A program made the position numbers and the translations under genes. Positions 55,982 through 64,000 of a DNA stretch of 64,000 bases are shown here, one piece after another. Each line of letters begins with the position of its first letter. Position 1 is the first letter of the stretch. The stretch is from assembly GCA_949373085.1 (NCBI GenBank), contig CASICJ010000002.1, positions 124,001-188,000 on the forward strand, read 5' to 3'. The DNA is from an uncultured Verrucomicrobiales bacterium. GTDB taxonomy: Bacteria > Verrucomicrobiota > Verrucomicrobiia > Verrucomicrobiales > Akkermansiaceae. Under the pieces are notes generated by a model, which was given only the letters and a program-made list of their open reading frames with translations, searched no databases and was not told the DNA's origin.

Positions 55982-56751
55982 TGAAAGCGCTCTTATTCTT
56001 TCTCATTAGCAGCCTTTGTTCGTTCAGCCAAACCAAGGCCCCTCTTGGGCTTCCCGAAACTCTCGAAGAAATCTATATTCCCGGCCCAAAGGTTGAGGTC
56101 ATCCCCCGAACCAACAACGATTCTCCACTCGTAATTCGAATTCTAAAAATCAAACCTGCAGAGAATGGCTTCCGCTATGACCTAGAAATCTACGCGCTTG
56201 ACCCCGGGACACACCGAATCTCCGAGTTTCTGCACTACGCAACTGACCGCAGCCCGGTCCAGTCCTTGGACGCCACCTTCGAAGTCACGACCACTCACCC
56301 GCTCGACACTCTTCCGAAACCTTCCGATCCTGAACCTGTCGAACTCGAAAAGCTCGGTGGCTATAAAAACCTCATCATCGTCCTCGGAATCTTTTGGCTG
56401 TTGATCTTTCTAGCCATCATCTTCTACCGCAAAAAATATGGGACCGACTTGGTCGTGGAAAAACCACTCCCGACCCTGCACGAAAAACTTCAAGTGCTTG
56501 TCTCCGTAGCATCGCAAGGCGAAATAAACGACCAACAGCAAGCCAATCTCGAACGACTCATCCTCGGCCACTGGAAGGAGCAGATCCCTGAAATTGACTC
56601 CCTCACCCCCGCAAGAGCGCTCGTTGAACTCCGTAGTCATCCGGAAGCTTCACCTCTCATCTTGAAGCTTGAGGAATGGCTTCACGCTCCCAACACAAAA
56701 CTTTCCCGCGAAGAATTCCTCCCCCTTCTCTCTCCCTACGTGGAGAAGTAA
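55978..56751 (+). CDS. DUF4381-like membrane protein in MoxR/VWA operon
   Basis: Signal peptide, central TM IIVLGIFWLLIFLAIIFYRKKYG; position between DUF58 and VWA genes. Confidence 0.6.
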   Translation: MMKALLFFLISSLCSFSQTKAPLGLPETLEEIYIPGPKVEVIPRTNNDSPLVIRILKIKPAENGFRYDLEIYALDPGTHRISEFLHYATDRSPVQSLDATFEVTTTHPLDTLPKPSDPEPVELEKLGGYKNLIIVLGIFWLLIFLAIIFYRKKYGTDLVVEKPLPTLHEKLQVLVSVASQGEINDQQQANLERLILGHWKEQIPEIDSLTPARALVELRSHPEASPLILKLEEWLHAPNTKLSREEFLPLLSPYVEK

Positions 56752-56787
56752 TCGTTCAAGTCTCACAGTTAGGATTTCAAATTTTTA

Positions 56788-57705
56788 ATGTCTTTCGCCC
56801 ACCCCATAGTTCTCATCGCACTTGCGATTCCGATCCTTCTGATCGTTTTCCAATGGATCACGCGAACGCGAGCTCTTCCACTTCCATTCGACCACCAAAA
56901 AATGGCGGACCGCAGATGGCTGGGTGTGCTCCTGAATTCCGTCAACACTTTGCCTTATCTCATCTTGGCAACGCTCATTCTCATCGCTGCTGGACCACGA
57001 GCCTTCGAAAGACCCAAGTCAGAACGCGAACTCACCAACATTCTCTTCTGCCTCGATGTCTCCGGCTCTATGGTCGCGAAATTTGGCGCGGGTGATCGCT
57101 ATGATGCAGCAATGGGGTCACTTAATGAATTTCTCGACTATCGGGACGGCGATGCCTTTTCACTCATGGTCTTCGGGGGCGATAACCTCCGCTGGGTTCC
57201 GCTCACCACGGACGTCTCAGCCTTCCGAAATGCCCCTGCTTTCCTTCACCCAAGTAAGCTTCCACCCTGGTTTAACGGCGGGACTTTCATCGGCAAAGCC
57301 CTCAAACAAGGACAGAAAGAACTCCTCGCCTCGGAGAGTGGTGACCGCATGATCATTCTACTTTCGGATGGCGCTAGCTTTGATCTTTCGAATGGTAACG
57401 ACGTTAAAATCGCTCGTGAACTCGCAGAAAATAATATTACCGTTTATGCCATCCATATCGGAGGAGGAGCACCTCCAGCCGAGGTTTCCGTAGTTGCCTC
57501 GATTACTGGAGGAGAAACCTTTGCTGCCGGTGACCCAGATGCCCTAAAGGCCGTCTTCCAACGGATCGATGAAATGGCGCAAGCTTCCCTTGTTCGACTC
57601 ACGCCTGATCCCGTCGACAATTATAAGCCTTACGTCATCACAGCTCTCTCTCTTGCCGGGCTTTACCTCCTCACTCTCTTCGGACTTCGCTACACTCCTT
57701 GGTAA
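56788..57705 (+). CDS. VWA domain membrane protein (BatA-like)
   Basis: ILFCLDVSGSMVAKFG (MIDAS DxSxS); C-terminal TM. Confidence 0.92.
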   Translation: MSFAHPIVLIALAIPILLIVFQWITRTRALPLPFDHQKMADRRWLGVLLNSVNTLPYLILATLILIAAGPRAFERPKSERELTNILFCLDVSGSMVAKFGAGDRYDAAMGSLNEFLDYRDGDAFSLMVFGGDNLRWVPLTTDVSAFRNAPAFLHPSKLPPWFNGGTFIGKALKQGQKELLASESGDRMIILLSDGASFDLSNGNDVKIARELAENNITVYAIHIGGGAPPAEVSVVASITGGETFAAGDPDALKAVFQRIDEMAQASLVRLTPDPVDNYKPYVITALSLAGLYLLTLFGLRYTPW

Positions 57706-58670
57706 TGTTCTTTCCCATTCTTGTCGCCGCAACCACCGCCGTCCTCGCGACTGGTGCGGAGGTGCTTCACTCCATGCGGATCAGGAAGGTTCGTCACCTC
57801 GCTTTTGGAACCACTGGAGGCTTCTCAGCACTCACCATTCTGGCCCCCATCCTGAGAGTCCTTTTCCTCGGCGGCCTAGCTTGGGCGCTCACCACACTCT
57901 ACTTACTGGAACCAAAAGCACATCGTTCTGAGGTCAAAGAGATTGAGGCGAAGGAACGACGCCACCTTCTCCTTGTGCTCGATGTTTCTCCATCGATGAA
58001 ACTAAAGGACTCCGGAGAAGATTCCGGCCTAACCCGAACTCAACGTAGCTCTAAACTCGTTCAGTCACTGCTGAAACGCACTACCGACGACAAACTCCAC
58101 ATCACCATGGTTGCGGTTTACAATGGCGCAAAACCAGTCGTCCAAGAAAGTCGTGATCTTGAAGTCATCCTTAACTTTCTCGACGGCATGGATATGTCCT
58201 CAGTTTTTCCAGTAGGAAAAACTCGTCTCTTTGACGGGCTTGAGGAAGCCGCTAAAATCGCACGCGAGTGGCCATCAAATTCCGCCACCCTTCTTCTAGT
58301 CAGCGATGGCGACACGGTGCCCGCAACCGGAATGCCGAAGATGCCCCCGTCGATCGACGGTGTTCTTGTGATGGGTGTGGGTAACCCAACCAAAGGCTCT
58401 ATGATTGACGGTCGGCAGTCGCGCCAAGACGTTGGAGCCCTGCAGCAAATCGCATCTCGTCTGGGTGGTCAATATCATGACGGTAACATGCGGCATGTGC
58501 CTAGCTCCGTGCTAGATGGTCTAAGCTCGCTAAAAACCGATGAGGGAAATTTCAAACTCACTCTTCGCGAATATGCACTCATAACCGGAGTCAGTTCAGC
58601 ACTCGGCCTCGCCATCCTTCCCCTCCTACTCTACTTCTTCGCATCTCCCTTTAAGCCCGGTCCCTCATAG
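57699..58670 (+). CDS. VWA domain membrane protein (second, BatA/B-like)
   Basis: LLLVLDVSPSMKLKD; TATLLLVSDGDTVP; terminal TM. Confidence 0.9.
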   Translation: MVMFFPILVAATTAVLATGAEVLHSMRIRKVRHLAFGTTGGFSALTILAPILRVLFLGGLAWALTTLYLLEPKAHRSEVKEIEAKERRHLLLVLDVSPSMKLKDSGEDSGLTRTQRSSKLVQSLLKRTTDDKLHITMVAVYNGAKPVVQESRDLEVILNFLDGMDMSSVFPVGKTRLFDGLEEAAKIAREWPSNSATLLLVSDGDTVPATGMPKMPPSIDGVLVMGVGNPTKGSMIDGRQSRQDVGALQQIASRLGGQYHDGNMRHVPSSVLDGLSSLKTDEGNFKLTLREYALITGVSSALGLAILPLLLYFFASPFKPGPS

Positions 58671-58676
58671 CCAGAC

Positions 58677-59813
58677 TCACTTGGGAAACTTTACTTTTTG
58701 ATTTGGTTTTAAAAGCCCCTCGGGAGCTGGGTGGTCTTTTCCAAAAACAAAGAGGGTGCTTGGATCAATTAAATCGACTTTTAATTCATCCGCCATTTTC
58801 CGGTCCAACTGAAACTGTTCCGCCACAAAGTCATAAAGACCCATTCTCTTTGACTTTCCATAGTCATGCTTCTCCTCAGGGAGGTGGATATTCTTCACCT
58901 TTTCTTCCTTACCGTAAAGTTGATAGATCTTCTGAAGGAATGGATATTCTAGCGTCGCGCTATGTTTGGTCCAGTCGGCACCATTTGAAATAATTAACTG
59001 CGGCTTGGGAGCAAACAACGCTGCGATCTCGGCATTATTTGTGACATGCGTTTCCCGAACGTGAATCGGCAAACCACTTTCACATTGGCACCCGCCGAAA
59101 AAATGGCAGGACACCATGACACACGGCGCTGAAAGAGTGATACGATCATCCAGGGCCGCAATCAAAAACGACTGCGTTCCACCGCCCGAAGCTCCCGTCA
59201 CACCCACCCGTTTCCGATCAGCACCCGGCAACTTAAGCAAATAATCAAGAGCTCTAACCGAATTCCAAGTTTGCAATGCCATCACTTGAGGATCCCAGCG
59301 GTGCTTCCATCCCATTCGTTTCGAGTCACCATAACCAACCATCTCATAAGCAAAGATCCCGCAACCCATGCGCGCCAATGCACCACAGCGATATTGCATC
59401 TCATCGCGGTGTCTCCCGTGATGATGAAGATCGTCTTTCGACCAATGTCCGTGGGGACAAAGAAAGACCGGCATCTCATCGACGGTACTTTTGGGCAGAT
59501 AAAGATTACCGCACAAAAAGTATCCGGGAATCGTTTCAATCCCGACATTTTCGACCGTATATCCATCTCGCTCAACTTTCGAATGTCGAACAATCCGCAT
59601 CTTGGTTTTTTTTGGCCATTTCTTAAAACCTATCCCATCCCGGATGCCACCTCGGACCAACTCGCGTCTCGCCTGCCAACTCTCCTGATCCTTGGCTATA
59701 TCCAAAATATTTTCTAGCTCCTCTCGACCCTCGTCAGAAGTTCGGAACTGCCCCACCCGCAATTCACCCCACAACAGTCCAATTGAACAAAAAACAACTC
59801 CTAGCCATTTCAT
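58677..59813 (-). CDS. Secreted alpha/beta hydrolase (acetyl-xylan-esterase/dienelactone-hydrolase-like)
   Basis: Signal peptide; VFLCPHGHWSKDDLHHHG; KRVGVTGASGGGTQSFLIAALDDRI. Confidence 0.88.
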   Translation of the reverse strand: MKWLGVVFCSIGLLWGELRVGQFRTSDEGREELENILDIAKDQESWQARRELVRGGIRDGIGFKKWPKKTKMRIVRHSKVERDGYTVENVGIETIPGYFLCGNLYLPKSTVDEMPVFLCPHGHWSKDDLHHHGRHRDEMQYRCGALARMGCGIFAYEMVGYGDSKRMGWKHRWDPQVMALQTWNSVRALDYLLKLPGADRKRVGVTGASGGGTQSFLIAALDDRITLSAPCVMVSCHFFGGCQCESGLPIHVRETHVTNNAEIAALFAPKPQLIISNGADWTKHSATLEYPFLQKIYQLYGKEEKVKNIHLPEEKHDYGKSKRMGLYDFVAEQFQLDRKMADELKVDLIDPSTLFVFGKDHPAPEGLLKPNQKVKFPK

Positions 59814-60010
59814 AGCGATGATTATAACTATTTATTCCCAACAAATCCAAATAGATTTTCACCTCAGGGGCAAACGGAACTCTGATTCCTTAATCCAATT
59901 CCGGGGCGATCGAACCAAAAACCGGCACCGAATCACTTTACGCACTACCATTTCAAGAGCCCAAAGTAATCTCCTCCTTGCCACAAAGTTAATTGGCCCG
60001 AGGATCAGGC

Positions 60011-60631
60011 ATGTTAATCTCAACTGAGAAATTGGAAGGGATGGCCAAGCTGACTCGCGTCCAACTTGCCACCTCTCTTCCTGGTCCAAAACCAATCTGT
60101 CTCGTCGGAACCCGTTCCACTGCCGGGATCTCTAATCTCGCACCATTTTCAAGTATCACTCATCTTGGATCCAACCCGATTCTTATCGGAATGGTGACCC
60201 GTCCCGACACTGTTGATCGACATACTTTGAAAAATATTCTCGCAACGCGGGAATGGAGCCTCAACCACATCACTGCCGGAATCTTGGAGAAAGCCCACCA
60301 ATGTTCGGCTCGCTACCCCTCAGGAATCTCTGAGTTTGATGAAACTGGCCTAACCGAAAGCTACCAGCCAAATTTTGACACCCCCTTTGTCAAAGAGAGC
60401 CCACTTCAGATCGGACTCACTCTCGAGGAGATCATCGATATCCCTTCAAACAACACCAAGCTTATCGTGGGAAGAGTCAAATTCGTTAATCTGCCAGATC
60501 ATACCATCAGCGAAGATGGCTCCATAGACCTTCCCAAGCTTGGCACCGTCGCTTCCACCGCCCTCGACACCTATTTTTCGATTAACGAAATTAGCCGACT
60601 CCCCTACGCCAAGCCGACTTCCTTCCCCTAA
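60011..60631 (+). CDS. Flavin reductase-like (FMN-binding) protein
   Basis: KPICLVGTRSTAGISNLAPFSSITHLGSNPILIGMVTRPDTVDRHTLKNILATREWSLNHI. Confidence 0.8.
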   Translation: MLISTEKLEGMAKLTRVQLATSLPGPKPICLVGTRSTAGISNLAPFSSITHLGSNPILIGMVTRPDTVDRHTLKNILATREWSLNHITAGILEKAHQCSARYPSGISEFDETGLTESYQPNFDTPFVKESPLQIGLTLEEIIDIPSNNTKLIVGRVKFVNLPDHTISEDGSIDLPKLGTVASTALDTYFSINEISRLPYAKPTSFP

Positions 60632-60691
60632 AAAGGGACCTTTTTCTGAGGGACGAAAAGTGCTATCTCTTTCCTCAGAAATTCGAACTCT

Positions 60692-61267
60692 ATGAGAATT
60701 ATCCTCGCTACCCTTTGGCTCCTCGTTCCCCTTGGCTTTGCCGCGTACCACTACGGCCCTGGACAAGAACAAGTCAAACTTGATCACACCGAAGTGTTCC
60801 TTGCCCAAGCTAGATCCGCTGTCCAAGACAAAAACTGGAACTCCGCCATTGAGTCCTATCAGAAGGCGCTCGCTAAACTTCCTAAAGAGAACAAGGAAAC
60901 TTCGATGCGGATTCAGCTAGAGATCGCCAAGGCTAAGATGCAGAACTCAGGCCTTCCCGAGGCCCGCGAAGACCTAGCCAAGCTCGTTTCACAACTTAAC
61001 GAAGACCCCACCATTTCGTCCGCGCTTAAGGAAGAGACCCTCTCCACTCTTGCCAACGCTCGCTACTACATGACCTACCTCATGAAGCTAGAGGGCCTAC
61101 CTGCCGAGGAATGGGAACCTGAAATCGAAGCCGCCAGACAGGAATACAAGCTCCTCGCACAGACTGGATCCGATAAGGCAAAGCACCTCTCTGATCTGGA
61201 GTCAGCAATCCGCTTAGCTCGTGCCGAACCAACCGAGCTTTACGGCCTACCGATTCCGAGCCAATGA
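60692..61267 (+). CDS. TPR-containing membrane-anchored protein
   Basis: N-terminal TM; AQARSAVQDKNWNSAIESYQKALAKLPKENKETSMRIQLEIAKAKMQ. Confidence 0.7.
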   Translation: MRIILATLWLLVPLGFAAYHYGPGQEQVKLDHTEVFLAQARSAVQDKNWNSAIESYQKALAKLPKENKETSMRIQLEIAKAKMQNSGLPEAREDLAKLVSQLNEDPTISSALKEETLSTLANARYYMTYLMKLEGLPAEEWEPEIEAARQEYKLLAQTGSDKAKHLSDLESAIRLARAEPTELYGLPIPSQ

Positions 61268-61408
61268 CAAGGCTGTAGTTCGGGCGGTCGCCCAAACCCA
61301 AAAGCTAAGCCAGGGAAAAAGCCCCAAGATTCCCGCGGCGCTGGTCAGGGACCACCGGCGGATGGCTCCGGCTCATAGTCCCCGCATCCACTTCACGATC
61401 CTACCATC

Positions 61409-64000
61409 ATGAAATTTAGGCATATCCTGCTGCTTTCGCTTACCCTGATCTCAGCGTCAGCTCAGAAACCCACCCCCCTCTCGTTCGCAACAAAGATCAC
61501 CCCAGAAATGATCCAAACTTTAGAGGCGCGAGGTGGACAAACTCCCACTGCTAACCCTTCAAGAGTGGCCCCTCCTTCCAAAGCACCCCTCACACCCGAA
61601 CAGCAACGAACTAAAATGTTACAGGGACTAAAAATCGATCGTACAACCTCTGGTATTCTCGCCAACCGGCTCGCTGAGAAAAATGAGGAAGGAAAAACGA
61701 CCACGACCATTCCAGCACCCAAAGAAGATCCCGAGGCCAAGCCTTCAGCTAACCCTCAAGTCAAAAAGCAGCGAGAAGATAAAGCAAAACTCGCTACCTT
61801 CAAAAACGACTTCAACCAATTTACCCGCGATATCACCTTGGGACGATGGATCAAAGTCAACGATTACCTCGAAAACCTCCCTTCCGGCGATGCCGCCTTG
61901 GCCTTCCGTCAAATGGTCACCCAACTCAACGCGCCAGTCACCGTCCGTCCGCGCAAGGAACTTACCAGCCTTGGTGCTAAACAACACCAGCAACAACAAT
62001 ATCTCCGGCCCGAAGAGTTTCTTGCCTTAACCGACGCCTCACAGAAGGCTCCAGACAACTCTGTTCTTCCCCAGCTCGCCAACTTAATCAAAGGCGAGCG
62101 AAAGCCTCCACGCGACTTCTTTGCAAGCCTCGCAAAAGGAACTCGTTATTTTGGTCTTGGCGACGAGGAAACAAGAGCTCGTACCGCCCGGCTCTTGATT
62201 GAGGCCGGACATCTCGACGAAACCATAACATTCCTTCCTTCACTCAAAGTGGCCAAGGAGAAGAAAAACCACGCCGCCCTTAACCTTCTCGGTCGCTATT
62301 ATGCCGAATCCTACTCCGCGGAGCGTGATGACGAACATCTTGAAAACGCTTGGCAAATTTCCCTCCGAATCATTAGGGAAAAAAAAGCCCCACTTAATGA
62401 ACGGGCTGAGGCCCTTTACCGTGCCCTCGCTCTCGTTCCTAATCTCGAAGACGGCACCGGAAGCGACTGGTTGACCGAAACATTCTCCAACGCATCTACT
62501 GAGGGATTTGAAATCCTCGCAACGGTCGGAACTATGACCTCCCAAGTTCGCGAGCATCGCTCGCCGGACTTCCGGCTCGAACAACTCAAGCTCCAAACCG
62601 CAGCGGTCGCAGCACTTACTTCCAATAAGGAAATCAACCTTAAGCCATGGCAAGAAATCCTGACTCTTTACGTTCGTAACTGGAATGCCGAAGCCGCACG
62701 CTCCTACCAACTCGACACCTCAAACTCGATGCGCCCGCAGGCCCAAGTCGATGCCTACGGCAATCTTTTCTACTCCCGCTACAAGCCACCCGTTCAGCAA
62801 AGCAGTTCCCGCACCATCCCGGCTATTCCCTCCGGCGACCTGCTCCGCACCCGCCCCAGCGAGCAATGGCTCGCCCAGGTCGATTCTTCAGTACGGCTCG
62901 AAAACATCATTCTCTCTGCTAAGCTCTTCCTCAAAGTGAAGGAAGAAGAGAAGGCATTCCCAATCCTCAAGAAGCTTGCAAAAATAAAGCCTGACGAAAG
63001 CAAGGAGTTGGTTCGAACAATGATCCGAGTTTGGGCAGAGAACAATAACCCAAACCAAAAAAGTCGCTACCGATCAAGCTACTCTTATTACTACGGATAC
63101 AATCAAAGAGCCGAGACCATCCCGCTCACCCGGTCGAAACAGGAACGTAACCTTAAGCTTTTAGCTAATATGGTTTCGGAAGTGAAGGCACTTGGACTTG
63201 ATGAGAACTTTCAAGAGGAATTTGCCGATGCCTTCATTCAGGCTCACTCTCAGGCCGAAGTCTGGCGAATTGAAGCTCTTACATCCGTATTTGGAGAAAC
63301 CCCCAAGCTCGACGCCGGCACTATTACCTCGCTCCTCCGTCGCATGCGACAAAACCTCGCTCTTCTCTGGCCCAACCCCAAGTTACAAGAACAGGCTAAG
63401 ACCAACCGCAAAGACAAGGAACTCATTGCTCAGATCTTCAAAGGCTACGCCGCTGCCAAAAAACTGTGCCTCGACGCGCTCGATCACCACCCTGATGACT
63501 GGGCTCTGAAGTTACAGCTTGCTTCGATTAAATACGAAGAATCTAACTATAAGGCAGGTCTCGCCTCACACCCCGAACATTCGACCACCAAGGGCTTCGC
63601 GCTTGAAGACCTCGCCACCGCAACTTCAGATTACATTTCTTCCCTTCCTCTTGAGGACGAAGATGAGGAATCCACCGAAGCCTTCACCACTTGGTTCTAT
63701 GCCGCACTCGGTTCCCCTGATCTTGCCGCCCTCAAAGCTGAGCACCAACCTATACAAGCAGAGTTCATTAAAATAAAAGCGGCACTCGAAAGTATCCCCG
63801 AATCTTCCCGCCAACGTCACCTTGACGAATTTGCCAATACACTCAATTCACGCCTCGCCAACGTTAAAGCAGATCTCAAATACCGCTTTTTAGAAGCCGC
63901 CCTTCAAATCACCGGCAAACACGAGCGCATCGAGGAAGCAGCACGCGTATTCGAATACTATCAAGATCTGGTCACCGAAATCGAGCTCGATGTGCACCTC
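61409..64000 (+). CDS. Large secreted helical/TPR-like protein (3' truncated by window; not in the supplied ORF track)
   Basis: Frame 2 from ATG 61409: MKFRHILLLSLTLISASAQKPTPLSFATKITPEMIQTLEARGG...LGRYYAESYSAERDDEHLENAWQISLRII...ITGKHERIEEAARVFEYYQDLVTEIELDVHL, apparently open to position 64000. Confidence 0.8.
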   Translation, partial: MKFRHILLLSLTLISASAQKPTPLSFATKITPEMIQTLEARGGQTPTANPSRVAPPSKAPLTPEQQRTKMLQGLKIDRTTSGILANRLAEKNEEGKTTTTIPAPKEDPEAKPSANPQVKKQREDKAKLATFKNDFNQFTRDITLGRWIKVNDYLENLPSGDAALAFRQMVTQLNAPVTVRPRKELTSLGAKQHQQQQYLRPEEFLALTDASQKAPDNSVLPQLANLIKGERKPPRDFFASLAKGTRYFGLGDEETRARTARLLIEAGHLDETITFLPSLKVAKEKKNHAALNLLGRYYAESYSAERDDEHLENAWQISLRIIREKKAPLNERAEALYRALALVPNLEDGTGSDWLTETFSNASTEGFEILATVGTMTSQVREHRSPDFRLEQLKLQTAAVAALTSNKEINLKPWQEILTLYVRNWNAEAARSYQLDTSNSMRPQAQVDAYGNLFYSRYKPPVQQSSSRTIPAIPSGDLLRTRPSEQWLAQVDSSVRLENIILSAKLFLKVKEEEKAFPILKKLAKIKPDESKELVRTMIRVWAENNNPNQKSRYRSSYSYYYGYNQRAETIPLTRSKQERNLKLLANMVSEVKALGLDENFQEEFADAFIQAHSQAEVWRIEALTSVFGETPKLDAGTITSLLRRMRQNLALLWPNPKLQEQAKTNRKDKELIAQIFKGYAAAKKLCLDALDHHPDDWALKLQLASIKYEESNYKAGLASHPEHSTTKGFALEDLATATSDYISSLPLEDEDEESTEAFTTWFYAALGSPDLAALKAEHQPIQAEFIKIKAALESIPESSRQRHLDEFANTLNSRLANVKADLKYRFLEAALQITGKHERIEEAARVFEYYQDLVTEIELDVHL

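Noticed and set aside
1-64000. Prophage, IS element, toxin-antitoxin, restriction-modification or other defence system
   Set aside because: No integrase, transposase, capsid, methyltransferase/nuclease pair or CRISPR-associated motif was seen on either strand.

Overview
This 64 kb window looks chromosomal and most likely comes from a Verrucomicrobiota (PVC-group) bacterium. The inference rests on a Minf_1886-family protein, two sulfatases, DUF1080, LamG/PQQ mosaic proteins, a kinase-WD40 gene next to an ECF sigma factor, and a MoxR/DUF58/VWA operon. Housekeeping content includes a sigma-factor C-terminus, tsaD, hisB/hisH/hisF, rpmB, uppP, sua5, aroK, queG, ftsY, trkH, and tRNA-Val(GAC) and tRNA-Arg(CCU). 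I saw no phage, IS element, CRISPR array or classical defence island. The points most worth a second look are: (1) a BlaI/MecI-type winged-helix regulator fused in frame to a histone-H1-like Lys/Ala tail built from twelve 27-bp units; (2) a block at about 25.5-36.7 kb with LamG/PQQ proteins, a Cys-motif membrane-anchored protein and an FtsX-like permease, convergent with ModC/ModB-like components, a tandem two-lobe ModA-like binding protein, a ThiF/HesA-like E1 enzyme and an orphan LolD-type ATPase; (3) clustered single-base homopolymer disruptions at 3.4-5.6 kb, including tsaD, plus a disrupted thiol-fold gene with an in-frame TAG at 15.7-16.6 kb; (4) a family-4-like uracil-DNA glycosylase apparently lacking the Fe-S cysteines; (5) a 16-bp perfect palindrome upstream of the ECF sigma gene; (6) a large 3'-open CDS at 61409-64000 that is absent from the supplied ORF track. 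All family assignments come from reading the sequence; no searches were run.
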